From Nannochloropsis salina CCMP1776 (lineage: Eukaryota > Sar > Eustigmatophyceae > Eustigmatales > Monodopsidaceae), in assembly GCA_004565275.1 (NCBI GenBank), contig SDOX01000095.1, positions 129,417 to 193,416 on the forward strand: DNA of 64,000 nt, given 5' to 3'. This document shows positions 40,768 through 52,575 of the stretch, in pieces. How positions within the stretch are numbered: position 1 is the first letter of the stretch; every line of letters begins with the position of its first letter. Both the position numbers and the translations under genes were made by a program. A model generated the notes under the pieces. It worked only from the letters and a program-made list of their open reading frames with translations. It was not told where the DNA came from and did not search any database.

Positions 40768-43328
40768 TCATGCATCCAGTCCCTGAACTTTCAAACTCTG
40801 CGGCACCTCTCTCAGCTCCCCCCTTCTCGCCACCAGTTGATCCAACATCGAAAATTGACGTGGCCAGCGCACCGGGTACAGGAAGGGCCTCAGATCGAAG
40901 CGGTTGTCATCGGGCGAGTACTGCTCGGCATGGTACGCTGGCGTTAGAGTTGTCATTTTGTGTCTGTTAATTGCATAGAAGCGGAAGAATAGCTTCACCT
41001 TCTCTGCAATGACAAAAGGGCTCAAGTGGGGCCACGCAGAGATTAGCTTCAGAAACATGGACACAGGCCCACAACGATCAATCTTTCGCAGTCGCCCGTA
41101 CAACCCCAATTCCGCATATGACATGCCCATATCTTCCTCGTCAATCTGACTGTGCTCTTCGCCGGCCCCACTTCCATTGCCTACCCTATGTCCTTCACTC
41201 GCTTTTTCCATTGGACGAAGCTCAGCCGTCGGGGGTGCGACTGCCACTTCTGCCAAGGTCGAGTACCCAAACCTGTCAGCCGCCCACAACAGGGTCTTCT
41301 TCAAGTCTCCCTTCGAAATGGAACCAATGGGATTGAGGTCCGCGGAGGAGCAGTCGTACTTGGTCATGTATCCCCGCAGAGCCTCGTCGACGTTGGCACT
41401 GCCCAGCACAAGAAGAAAGTTCCGACTGACCTCGACTTTTCGACTTCCTCGGGCGTTGTCGCTGCCAACACCGCCCATTCCGCGAATCCATGGCGTGAGC
41501 TGCGCCAGCAAATAAGCCATCACCATCCGCAATCTCGCCTGTATGTTCTGCAGCGCCAAATCCTCCGTGGCCGTTCCCCCCTCCGATAGATATCGCGGCA
41601 TCCGTCCTCCTGAGACAAATTTAAAGACGCCGAGCACCGCTGTTACTATGGAATCTATGCTCAAGGAGTAATGGAAAGCCCCCACCTGAGCCGCTAGAGC
41701 GGCAGCGCGTGCCTTGGTGACCGTCGAGCTATTGCTCGTGGCCATGTACACAGTATGGAGTACAGCATGCGCGATATCCTGTGGGCTCTCTGGGATGAAA
41801 TTCGAGTCGGGAGCATAACCCATCACTCGCCGGACGTCTCGCCGCACGTCCTCCTTCCCTACGTCTTCCCCGTCGTCCTCGCCTCCACCCTCTCTTCCCA
41901 CCGCTTCGTAAACCAAGTGACACATGACCCCAACGATCGCCGCCACGGCCGCCGAGTCCGCCCCGCCCGACAACGGGAGAAGGAATCCCCCGCCCCCGGA
42001 CCGACGCAGATAGTCCCAGAGCCAGCAGGCAGGCCCCAGACCGCACTCCTCCTCGGGACTGTGACACAACGCGCTCGGATCCAAAGGCAGTGTCGGCAAC
42101 CCCTGCTGCCTTTGTCGACCCCCCCATCCCATCTCGCTTTGATCGCAGCCCTCCCAGCTGCAGTTGGGCCCCTCCCACTCATAGACAAGAGCAACGTCTG
42201 GCACATGCACCTGAGGAATGGCCTCGGTCCTTGATGCCTGCTCGCGGATGGAGGCGGAGGAGGCGCGGAATGAGCGTACGTCCTCAAGATCCACGGTCGC
42301 CGTCACCACGTCCACGTCCCTAACGGAGAACTGCGGGGCCTTAGCCACCACTTTCCCGTTGACTACAATCAAGGAGGAGCCGTCGAAATAGAGGCGACCG
42401 CCGTCGCAGCCGCGCTGATTCGCGTACAGATAGACGCCCCCGCATTTTGCCGTGGCCCCGCAGATGAGCTTGATGCGCTCGTCTAGTTTACGAAGCTGAT
42501 GATGGGAAGCGCTTCCGTTTCCAATTATCTCCACGCCTGCAAGAAAGTGTTCAATGTGAGGGGCGCGGGCCGTCCAGAGCTCTTCGCAATTCTCTGAGGC
42601 AATCATCGTGTCGTGGGTGGCGATAGCCCCGATACCGAACATAACAGATTTTTGCCCTGTTGCGCGACGAAGGGCGAGAGGTAGGAGGTGTTCTTCCAAG
42701 GGGGACCCTGCGCGTTTCCATGGTGTGAAGTAGCGGCTTTCACGGTAGTTGCCGTCGTCCGCCAGAAAGAGCTTTGGCCGGATGAGCAAGATTTTTTGGT
42801 TCAAGCAAAAGATCCGACAGTTATAGCGGACGCCGTGATGAAGGATAGGCATACCCACATCACAGAGGATATCATTCGTCAGATCTGTCTGCAGAAGCAA
42901 GGCTAAACTCTCGTTGCAATGCAGGAAAGTATCTTGTTCTAAATAATGGTCCTCACAACCATACCCACAGATCTCCAATTCCTAGCACAACGGCGAAGAA
43001 ATTCAAACAATGAGATGTCTTACAAACAATTCGAAATAATTTTGTACTTGTCACGCGACTTAAAAGCGAAAGTTCCGAATAGAAGCACGATATAGCAGCC
43101 TCTGGACCACTATCTGACTTCATTTTGCTCTGACGGATAAATGATGGCCAACTTCCTTCGCAACTCTATGCTCAAATTCAGAAGAAATGTTTCACTCACC
43201 GGTCCCAGGCGATAGCTAGCTCCTTTCGCTTTTGCCTGAAAGATAGACTGTTTAATCCGCTTTAAATTACCGTCAAAGTCCAAGGCCCATTGGTTCAGGT
43301 TGCATGTGGCGACGGTGATGAGCGACAT
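40768..43328 (-). CDS. NADSYN1: glutamine-dependent NAD+ synthetase, two exons
   Basis: Exons 43328-43200 and 42981-40768 join in phase to 780 residues. The enzyme makes NAD from nicotinic acid adenine dinucleotide, ATP and glutamine, the last step of NAD synthesis. The N-terminal nitrilase-type glutaminase begins [20 protein letters not shown]. It has [14 protein letters not shown] with the catalytic Lys and [14 protein letters not shown] with the nucleophile Cys175, the same number as in yeast and human. The C-terminal synthetase half has the ATP-binding SGGADS at 381-386, [20 protein letters not shown] and [10 protein letters not shown]. Compared with plant and yeast enzymes there are extra low-complexity inserts, one acidic ([18 protein letters not shown]) after the P loop and one Gly/Ser-rich near residue 675. 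The intron falls after YRLGP, exactly before [11 protein letters not shown]. Confidence 0.96.
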
Positions 43329-44636
43329 CGGCAATGACAGCGGCTCTTGTTATTAGCACAAATAATGAAGTGAGCAGTTACCAGTAATTTGGAAGCTCCA
43401 AGACAAACAAAGCCTTGTTTTGACCAGAAGAAGGCCAGCCGTTCTTCAATAATTACGTTTTTGTGCCTTGTCTGGTACATGGAGAAGACGGAAAGGAAGG
43501 GAGCCACAAAATAAAATGGAAAAGCTCCGTGCGGATGTAGCGGTCATCAGCTGCCTCACATACTCAAAATTTCTCTTCCATTGCAACTTTCTATGAAGCT
43601 GAGGCATACTGTGCTACATGCAAACAAGAGGCCTCGACCCTGTCCCCGGACCTCGGCAGCCTATTGTTGGCTTTCGCGCCTTTTTTTTCGCCTGCCCCGG
43701 GGGCCCGTGACGGCCCGTCATCTCTCATCTCTTTCGCGCCATTTTTCTCACCTCCCTCCGTCATCTCAAGCCCCGTGCTCGCCCCGGGACTCGTCATCAT
43801 CAACGGCTTGGCTACTCATCGCTTTTCTGACCGCCCACTCGGCTGCGATTAGTGGCGGTGTTGACGATAGAAGTATGACATGAACAAAAAGATGGATTTG
43901 AAAATCTTTAATTTAAACGGTGGCTACTTGCATCTCGAATTTAAGCCGTGTCGGCAGATATTTGGAAAGGCCAACGCAGCACCCCCCACATCTGACGGGA
44001 AGACTTAGTCGTTGCAAGCAGATATCGGGTTTGGAAGGGACCGCTTTTTCAGCGGTAAAGCGTTGATTGCGATTCTGTGCCTGGTCTAGAAGCAGCTTGC
44101 ATGGAATGCAACCTCATTCTCTCCAGACTTGCGTCCGAACACTCTTGATGGGAGAAGATGTCATCGCAAGCGCGACCAGGTTGTGCGCTTGCTCAGCGCC
44201 TGAGGTGGCCACGGAGGCACGGGGAAGCCAGCGAGGCGGAACAATGAATGTTTCCCCCCCCCGTCCTTCACGTGGTGACTTGTATGATCCCCTGTAGATC
44301 CCAAAACGGGTAGAGCGAATGTGTAATCCACCGTACACACTAAGTGCACGATCTGCGCCTTGATGTGGCCGGATCCGGTTTGGTAATTGGGAAACTGTGC
44401 GCCTCATTATGAAAGCTCACATGTCGGATCGCGACGACAACCACCCGTAGTAGGCGAAGTTTGATGACGCGCGAACTACATTTGTCATAAGGTGCAGTCA
44501 GAAAGCACTTGATTTCCTGCTCTCGTGCAGTGCTGTCTCACCTCATTGTGGTGGTCTCTCTTATCCCTATTCGTAGGTCGAGCACCTGGTGGTAGCAAGT
44601 AGGTCAGTCAAACGGTGATAGCATCAAGACATCAGT
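43329..44636. promoter_or_regulatory. divergent upstream region, NAD synthetase and desaturase
   Basis: About 1.3 kb between two divergent start codons. It holds a GC-rich island at about 43610-43860 within an AT-rich spacer. Within the island are two TTTCGCGCC elements exactly 60 bases apart. The rest shows only short frames without domains. Confidence 0.55.
43672..43740 (+). promoter_or_regulatory. pair of E2F-like sites
   Basis: TTTCGCGCC occurs at 43672-43680 and again at 43732-43740, each followed by a T-rich run. TTTCGCGC fits the E2F/DP consensus TTTSSCGC. The pair lies about 345-410 bases upstream of the NAD synthetase start. Binding is inferred from the motif only. Confidence 0.4.
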
Positions 44637-46241
44637 ATGGGACGCGGTGGTGAAAGAGTGGAGACGCAAAAGTCTATAGCTACTTACTCGGCAAGCAAAA
44701 GTGGTGACATCAGGCAGCATGGGGGTAAAATTACTTGGGATGAGGTGAGAAAGTGATGGAATCGAGATAAGCGGTAGTGATGGGAGGGATGACGTTACGT
44801 CTGATGCTATTTTAGTCGTCCCAAATCAAATCCATGGCAGACAGTGCCTAACTTCTCTTTTTAGTTGGAGCGTTGACTATTATTTGATGCATGTGGCTTA
44901 TTCATCCGTCCGCCTTTGCAGGTGCGTCAACATAAGACCCCTCAAGATGCGTGGCTCGTCTACCGCAACAAAGTCTACGACGTGTCAGGCTGGCAAGATC
45001 ATCCTGGAGGGAATGTCATCTTCACGCATGCGGGGGGTGACTGTACTGACATCTTTGCAGCCTTCCACCCTTTGGGTGCGACATCTTACATGGATCCCTT
45101 CTACATTGGCGAGCTCGTTCCCGGCTCTGACAAAAAGCCAGAGGCGCAAGCCAACTTCGAGCGAGCGTATCGAGACTTGAGGGGGAAACTCATCATGGGC
45201 GGGTTCTTCAAGGCGAGCCCTTTCTACTATGTGTGGAAAGTCGTGTCCACCGTCGCCCTGGCCGTGGGTGCCTGGATGCTCGTCGCCTGGTCCCAAGCCC
45301 TGGCGATTCAGATGCTCTCTGCCTTCATCCTCGCCCTCTTCTGGCAGCAGTGCGGATGGCTGGCCCATGACTTCTTGCACCATCAAGTTTTCAAAGAGCG
45401 CGCATACGGCGATCTCGCGGGGATCATGATTGGCAATGTATTCCAGGGCTTCTCGGTGGCCTGGTGGAAGAACAAGCATAACACTCATCACGCCGTGCCC
45501 AACCTTGTCGAGTCCTCTCCCGACGCCCAGGACGGTGATCCCGATATTGACACCATGCCTATCCTGGCCTGGTCCCTGAAGATGGCGGACCGGGCAAAGG
45601 AATACTCGTGGGGCCCTTTCTTCCTCCGGCATCAGGCTTTCCTCTACTTTCCCATCCTCCTTGTCGCCCGCATCTCCTGGCTCTTGCAATCATTCCTTTT
45701 TGTCTTTGAACATGTCCCCGGTGCAAGCTTATGGGCCACGAAAGGCGCAACGACCGAGCGACAGGCCATCAAGAACGTGGGACTAGAGAAAGCGGGGCTT
45801 CTCCTTTACTATTTGTGGTACGGCGCTCTCATGTTCTGCAACATGTCTCTTCCGCGGGTCCTGATCTACTTCGTGGCTTCTCAGATGATGTGCGGCTTTC
45901 TCTTGGCCCTCGTCTTCGGCCTCGGCCACAACGGCATGGCGGTCTACGACGCCGACGCCCGCCCGGACTTCTGGAAACTGCAAGTGACGACCACGAGAAA
46001 TGTGACGGGGGGGTGGTTGATACAATGGTTCTGTGGCGGTCTTGGCTACCAAGTAGACCACCACCTTTTTCCAATGATTCCGCGCCACCGTCTTGGTCAG
46101 TTACACGGTTTGGTGGAATCTTTCTGCAAGGAGCATGGGGTAAAGTACCACGAGACGAGTATGTGGGAAGGGACACTGGAGGTGTTGGCCCACTTGGCGA
46201 GCGTGACAAAAGAATTCGTAACAGATTTCCCAGCAATGTAG
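44637..46241 (+). CDS. cytochrome b5-fused front-end (delta-6) fatty acid desaturase, two exons
   Basis: Exon 44637-44744 (36 codons) joins in phase to 44922-46241, giving 475 residues. Residues about 37-110 form a cytochrome b5 domain with the heme motif HPGG at 63-66. The desaturase histidine boxes are HDFLHH at 185-190, HNTHH at 222-226 and QVDHH at 413-417. The Q in the last box marks front-end desaturases. Such enzymes sit in the ER membrane and insert a double bond between an existing one and the carboxyl end. Delta-6 activity on linoleic or alpha-linolenic acid is the first committed step towards EPA. The whole sequence, from MGRGGERVETQKSIATYSAS onwards, is one I recognise as the Nannochloropsis delta-6 enzyme. 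That recognition is from memory, so the delta-5 paralogue remains the alternative. The intron is 177 bases and GT-AG. Confidence 0.95.
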
Positions 46242-47170
46242 TTGATCGAAATATACACGGTTGTCAGACCGACTCGTAAATTATGAACAACTGAGATAGA
46301 TACAGTCGTACGGGAAGAGCAGGAAAAACAGGAAGAAAAAAGGTCTCGTTGAAATAGTTTTTCGCGGTCCTTTTTTTTTTTAAAATACGGAAGCTCAAAT
46401 GCTGATTATTCGTTGGTATTCTCCTGCGTTTCCATGTGCTCTACTTAAAATGTACAGAAGTTGGAGGACAACTCTCAACCAGAGGACAGAAGAAAGCTGA
46501 GCATTCCTGATCGAAGAGGGCTGTGAAGAAAGCAGAGTTGACGAAACCTTTTTATGTGGATTTTTTAAATTTTTATGACGTAAGGCCTGTTAAAGACGGT
46601 AGTGAATGTGTGAAAACGTAAGAAAGTGGATGGAAAGCATGCGACATATCAATGAGAAAGACTTTCTGTGATCGAGAAAATCAATCGTTTCTTGGAAGAG
46701 GCCGAAACAAAGCTTATGAATGCAGATTTTCGGTAGTCCAACCCTTTCTTATTTCAATTAAATGAAGGATACGTCGACCACCGCTGCACAAAAGGAAAAA
46801 AATATGAGAGTGAATACGAATCATTGGCAGGCCGGTGTCCGCAAACTGACAGACTGGGCTATTTTTCAAACCTTTGAAAAGCGCCCTTTCGGAATTAGTC
46901 CGCATGGACTTTCCCGCCCAAGCTAGCAAGTATGAGGCCGCTCACGAGTAGTTTTACGCAGGGAATGTGCTCCAAAAAGAATGTTCGTAAAATTACCATA
47001 TATTCCACTTTTAATTCTTCAAACTAATGTGTTCATTTTTGCTCCTAGCACATTTGACAGGAGTGTCAAGAAGTAGCAATATACTTCATATAGTTTAGCA
47101 ATACACCTATATACTTTACAGCACCTGCCAACACGCCTCTTTCTCCTTACCAACTAGATTATCTAAGTCC
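46242..47170. other. AT-rich spacer
   Basis: About 0.93 kb between the desaturase and the NTF2-like gene, both on the plus strand. It should hold the desaturase 3' UTR and the next promoter. No other feature is visible. Confidence 0.5.
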
Positions 47171-47773
47171 ATGGAGAGTTTAGATGTCAAGTACATTAAT
47201 GAAGCAGTCTTATCGAGACTTTTAAGCGGAAATCCTACACTTACTAAGGTTGCTGTCGAAACATTTTATACTGCCGATGCCACATTCAAACATCCTTTTT
47301 TTCTCATGAAGGGTATTGACGAAATCACACGTATCTTTACTTTTTGGGCGCGGGCAAATAGCACGATTACCCCACTACCGGGCGTCACACAAATGTGGAT
47401 CGGGACCAAAAATCATCCAGTAGACATGAACGTCACGACTCACACCATCGGAGATCGAGAGGTTGAAAGCCTTGTGCTAGACATTACATATGAGGTCTTC
47501 CCCTTCCTACCGATACATTTCCTATGTCAATTTCGCCATGTGGCTCGAATTGTTGTAATTTTATACATTGTTCGTGGGAAAGATGGAAAATTTCGTATTT
47601 GGAAGCAAGAGGATTTGCTTCAAGTAGATTCAATATTGTCCGCACTCTTTCCGCATTTCCTCGGCAAACCTTTGGTTAAGTCGACACAATATTTTTTGCA
47701 TTTGTCAGGGCTTTTTATCATTTATGTGCTTGATGCCTTTGTGTCTTTCGTGAGACGTGTATCTTGCATGTAG
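47171..47773 (+). CDS. NTF2/SnoaL-like domain protein with C-terminal hydrophobic segment
   Basis: A 200-residue single-exon gene. Residues 15-160 have the spacing of an NTF2/SnoaL-like cone fold. VETFYTADATFKHPFFLMKG is followed by DEITRIFTFWARANS, then alternating strands (MNVTTHTIGDREVESLVLDI) and KFRIWKQEDLLQ, as in the family's last strands. A stretch of about 25 hydrophobic residues near the C terminus (FLHLSGLFIIYVLDAFVSFV) is a likely membrane anchor. Similar NTF2-like proteins are known in fungi and algae without a clear function. The fold often binds small hydrophobic molecules or acts as a scaffold, and no catalytic pair is obvious. The codon use is AT-rich. Confidence 0.65.
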   Translation: MESLDVKYINEAVLSRLLSGNPTLTKVAVETFYTADATFKHPFFLMKGIDEITRIFTFWARANSTITPLPGVTQMWIGTKNHPVDMNVTTHTIGDREVESLVLDITYEVFPFLPIHFLCQFRHVARIVVILYIVRGKDGKFRIWKQEDLLQVDSILSALFPHFLGKPLVKSTQYFLHLSGLFIIYVLDAFVSFVRRVSCM

Positions 47774-47972
47774 AAAAAGGAAGTAACAAAACCGACTGAA
47801 TTCCGTCGTAGCGAAAGGCGAGGAAGCCAGAAGGCCCTTGATTGAGGCCCACTCCAAACCTGAAATAGGAAGGGAGCTCCCTTCCTTTTCGCAGCTACCT
47901 GCATTTTTACATACTTTGTTTTAAAAGTGCGCCATTTAAGGCTCACGCCTCGCGGATTCTACTCCTGTTCCG

Positions 47973-50139
47973 TTACTCCTCCTCATTCCTCTTGTTTGAA
48001 TCGCGTTCTATGATCAATTGCGCACTTCTTTCAAGCTCTTGAAGAGTCTCGTCGAAGAGTTCTTTGGGTGGGGGCGGTAAAGACCGTCCTAGCTCAGCTT
48101 CTTCACATTCTAATGAGACCGAGGGAGCTGTATTGATTGGATCAGCCCCGAAGGAATCGCCATGCTTGTTCAGCAGGCGGGGAAGAGCTCGGAGCTTAGT
48201 CTTGGCCGTCTCGGCTCTTTTGTCATCCTTCTTCCCTTGCCTAGCGGCCCCTCTTGACAATGAAGCCCCTCCCCTCTGTCTTCGCTCGCAGGCCGCGTAC
48301 TCCAAAAGCTGTCGCTCTATATAAATGGCTCCAGCCCATTCCGGCAAGACACTGCCGTCCCTTCCTTCCTCCTTTAGCAGCCCTCCCGTAGCCCCCCTTT
48401 CTCTCTCCAGATCATGAACAAGTCGCACCCGCCTCCTCAAAAACACATCGTAGACAGCTTGTGCCTTTGCCCACATTTTCAAGGACGAAGCCAGTAGAGG
48501 ACCATCTCCCAAGCGGCAAACCTCCCTGTATTCCTGGACTGCGATCGCGAAGCCAAGTAATTCCGACAGCTCCATCCGTCTTCCGTCTTTCCCCCTTCTA
48601 TCTCTTTCAATTTTTCCCTCCGCATTTATCCCTCCCTTGCCTAATAAGTTTGAGCCTTTTGCACGCAAGAGCTCTCTCGCTCGACTCTTTACCATCCCGC
48701 GGCTCTCCCTCTCCACGCTTAGACGAGCGGAGGGAACATGGCGAGTTTTGGGGTGCCTCTCTTCGGCCCCCGCGACTCCCATCTCGTCGTTTAAGGACGC
48801 GTTACACTCTTTTCCTTTCGTTACCCCGTCTTCGAATTTCCAATTATCCCTGCCTCTTTCTGTGCAAGCAGCCCAAGCCCGCTCTACTACACCCTCGATC
48901 CTCCTCTCCCTCGCTTTTTCTTCCTCTCCCACAACCAGCTCAGCCATTGCTAACCACTCATTCTCCGTCGCCAGTCTCACTCCCCTCCTCATCGCCTGCA
49001 CCCACTCCGCCTGCTGCTCGCGGCTGAGGGCTCGGAAGACGAAGACCCGGTCGGCGGTCTGCACCTCCACGCCCAAGGGGGCCACGCGCTGCAGCTCTCG
49101 GCTCTCTCCTTCGCCACATTCCAGGTCCAGGACCTGCATGCCCATCAGAGCGATAGAAGCCGCCTTTCCCCGCATGCTCCGTCGATGCTTCGCTTTCATG
49201 TACCAAAATTTGTCCTCCCCCAAGACGCACCAGCGGCGGCGCCAAAGACACGGGTCCCGGGAGGATCGCTTCAGAAGATAACCCGACAAGCCGGGCTTGC
49301 TAATTCCTGCCTGGTCGCTAAACCAGGAGGCCGCTGGACAAGACGGCGACGTCTCGTCGTCCGAGGCCTCAGGGCCGCTCAGGTACCCCGGGAAGTCCAA
49401 AGGCGGGCCCTCCGTGTCCTTGAGAACCCAGCTTAGGAGGTGCTCGTCCAAGAGCTGCTCGCGGGTAAAGGCCGTTCTCGGGCTCATGTCTCTTATGAGT
49501 CCTTTGCCCTTATCGCGGCCTATCTGCGGCCCGTATTGTGTCTCGTAGTTTGCCTCACGACCGCCTCCCGGGGCCCCCTCATCGGACGAGTCAGGACACC
49601 CGCCCGTGGAGTCTGCCATGCCGATGGCTCTGACCCCCTCTTTCCGTGTGCCCTTTGACATTTCTTCCATTTCTACAAGCATAGAGTTTACTAATTTGAT
49701 GGGCCGCTCGTGAGGGTGCAACGTGCGCATCAGATGTGTTAAACTCCCGTCGACCTCTCTCGTTGGGTACACCATCACAAGGGCAAAACGCGCTATATCA
49801 CGGTCAGACACAGCGGGGATCTCCGACTCTATCAAAGTACGAATAATTGTCTTTGCTGTCGTTCCGGCAAGAGCAACAACATCTCGCATTTGGTGATGCG
49901 TGTCCTTCCAAAGCGCCCGTCTGCTGGGAGGCTAGTGCGAGAAAGTGGCGAAGGTCAAACACCTTAACACAGTCAGTTTTCCTCCGCAAGAAAGAAACAT
50001 TTGATTGCCTGTCACGTACCAGATCAGCGATTTGCACACGAAGGAGCAGACGGTGGAGTCCTGGTAGACGTATTGTCTTCGTAAGTGAAGTATGTGCGGG
50101 AGCTTGCTCGGACGGGAAACCTTGAAGAGAAGTCGCCAT
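47973..50139 (-). CDS. PH-domain protein with N-terminal helical region, two exons
   Basis: Exons 50139-50020 and 49931-47973 join in phase 0 to 692 residues. Residues about 40-130 are helical and seem to be a conserved domain (LWKDTHHQMRDVVALAGTTA, DRDIARFALVMVYPT and HERPIKLVNSMLVEMEEM), which I cannot name. A PH domain follows at about 245-355. It starts GLSGYLLKRSSRD, then WRRRWCVLGEDKFWYMK with the usual basic loop, and ends FRALSREQQAEWVQAMRRGV. PH domains bind phosphoinositides or proteins at membranes. The rest is charged, with coiled-coil tendency. The C-terminal end (ELFDETLQELERSAQLIIER) is a clear amphipathic helix. The role is probably membrane-linked signalling or trafficking, but that is inference. 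The 88-base intron has GT-AG ends. Confidence 0.7.
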
Positions 50140-50787
50140 ATTAAGACCAAAATCTGCAAGCCCGCACACTCTGGTGTCCTACTTCCATCCAATTCCAGTT
50201 TGCGACAGCATGGCTGTGAAATTTTGAAGAAAATTTCGTGAGTGGAGTTGCCAAGGACTTGCAGGGCCCACCGGGGACAGGCGAAGAGCAAGTCCCGAGA
50301 GGGCGCGCGACTTCCGTCTCTTCTTCGGTGTGGCCAGCCTTTTCAGCCCAGAACAACAGTGATAGAGGGCAAATCTTTTAGATTATTTCAATAACCTTGT
50401 AGTGATTAAATGCGCTTGCGCCTCGGCAATATAAATAAAAGATTGTCGTTGTCAGACGTACCGGCTTTGCGGTCCAATCGAGAAACATCACAAGGGGCTA
50501 CGAGGAAAAAACACGGCTTAGCTTAAGCAATATCAAGTATTCGAGGCGCCTTTTCTTCTCGCAATGATGTTCTTTAAATACGAATCTTTTCAAATTTTTT
50601 GTAGAAAAAGAAAGGAGATCTACAGGTCTGCGCAATGAAACCTTCAAAAAATTCTTCCTTCGACAAACGCATGCACTAGCTGCCAGTCCGTAGCCTGATT
50701 GATGCATGTGGCCCATGCTGAAAGAACTTCTCCCCCCCCAAAAAATTGACAGGTTGCATACGAACACGTCTTCAATCCAAAACCTCC
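50140..50787. other. divergent spacer
   Basis: About 650 bases between the PH-domain gene (minus) and the unknown gene (plus). An acceptor-like TTGACAG at 50746-50752 lies just before the coding frame, so the next gene may have an upstream exon here. Confidence 0.45.
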
Positions 50788-52213
50788 ATGAGAACTCCAT
50801 TTGCCTTCGCTGCCTCACCAAATCGTCCATGGTCTCCATCTCCATCTTCAATTTCTATTGGCTCAGGGGCCGGTATTTCAATTGTTCCCGCGGCACAAAA
50901 TAAGAAAAGGGCCATCAACAGCAGTTCGCTCTATCTCCAGGCAGCTCAGCAACGCGCGATTGACCGATCTGCTCCACAGCTACGCTTATTGCGTCGATCA
51001 AGGCGGGGTGCGACGAATGAATGGGACGCGGCTGCTTCCGCTGAAGAAAAATCGGAGACAAAAATACTACGCCTGAAACAGCAAGCGCCCTCTTATTCAT
51101 ACCAAAATACTGTTATAGCGCCTGGAAAAATGTCATTGAAAGCGACAAGCAGTAAACCTTACGCATACTTAAACCCCGAATCTTCAATATCTATGGATGA
51201 CAAACGGAGCCTGCGCCATTTGCCGTCTAAGATCGGGCTTATCCCCTCAGTCAAGCATACCCGCCCTAGCATTTCCTCCGCCACGAGTCACTCATCAACC
51301 CGAGCAACTTTAAGCAGCCCTTCCTTTTGTGGAAAAAGAACTAAGGTGTCCGTTCGATGTTCGCGTTTAAATGTTCAAGATTGCGAGGCAGGGCATGAAA
51401 AAGATTTTTCAGAGGTTGAGAGCCAAAAACAGAGAGAGAAGGAAAGGCGCCAATGCCATATGTCTTACACGCGTGCTTGCTCGCCTTTCGATTTAGCTGT
51501 TGTAGAGAGGATCTTGAAGGAAACAAGCGGCGAAGAGAGTGGCCTGCAGGAGAGTGAGCTATCAGACAGCAAAGACCGATGCGTGGAAGTCCCAGAAGAT
51601 CAGCAGCGGAAGAAAGCTCAAACGGAAAATGATTACAAGAGTGTTCCACGTCATATTCGGCTCCGATATCTTCCTACCGAACGTCGGCAAGCGTCAACAT
51701 GCATTGGCCCAGTCAAGCGATCTCAGGAGCAGGCAGTCGTCGATATGGGAACTGATATGACCCACGGAATAGAAGGTTTTGAGCCGACGCCGTGTACCGA
51801 CTGCAAAAAAGAATATTGTCGCCCGGTCTGTTCACCGCTCCTCAAGCTCCATCAATTGTCGCAAGCCTTTGCAACCAGGCACTGGCGTGGCAGAGAAATG
51901 CCGTGCCCTCACTCAGCTCAAAGTTGGACGAGCGATTGCTGCGACGTTTCAATGGAGCAAGTCATCAAGCGGTGAGTAAAAGTACATGTGCTGGTTTTTA
52001 AAGAAAATAGAGGCGGGCAAGATTTCGCTGTGCTTTGCGAGAACCTATATTAGTAATCTCGTTGCTAGGAAGGGATCCTCATCAATAACACATGTATTAT
52101 CACACAATATCAGGCTGGCGGATGAAATCGCCGATGAATTGGTGGAAGAGGCCGGAATGGAGCTAGAGGATGTCTTGCGTGGTGGCCGAGAGCCTTTCTT
52201 TCTGAGTAATTAG
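50788..52213 (+). CDS. unknown disordered protein with conserved-looking helical C terminus, two exons
   Basis: Exon 50788-51971 joined to 52114-52213 gives 427 residues. The phase-2 donor (AGCG/GTGAGT) and the acceptor (TATCAG) restore one frame across the join, giving MEQVIKRLADEIADELVEEA. I do not recognise the family. Most of the protein is Ser/Arg/Lys-rich and probably disordered. Near the end is a Cys/His cluster (CTDCKKEYCRPVC), then FATRHWRGREMPC, and finally an acidic amphipathic helix, LADEIADELVEEAGMELEDV. Such acidic C-terminal helices occur in several centrosomal and ciliary proteins, but that is only a loose resemblance. The start is uncertain. ATG 50788 is the first in frame, while an acceptor-like site at 50746-50752 could join an upstream exon. 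Confidence 0.55.
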
Positions 52214-52575
52214 AACATTGCTGGGGGCTGCTGGAAGTAAAAAAGAATTAATATCCCTCCTTGTATCGCTCCACCAAGCAAGCAATAAACTTGACAAGAG
52301 CAAAAACACGCGGAAAAAAATACGTCTGTCAATTTCTGCCTTTCGTCGATTGCTTACGCCATTCATTTACAAGCTCTCAGTCTTCAGCACTTGAACTCTT
52401 CATGACGGGCACTTGCCATCGCCGCGAAGCAGGTACCTTTACACTCTGGGTGTGGGTAGTTGGTAGAGATGAGTGAATATGACATGACACGTAGATGTTG
52501 GCTGCGCGGGTCGGTGGAGTCACATATCCAAAGATTCAACCTACTTCATCCCTCTCCTTCTTTGCCCCTCCCGCC
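52214..52575. other. convergent spacer
   Basis: A 362-base spacer between the unknown gene (plus) and RPT4 (minus). Nothing is seen in it. Confidence 0.5.
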
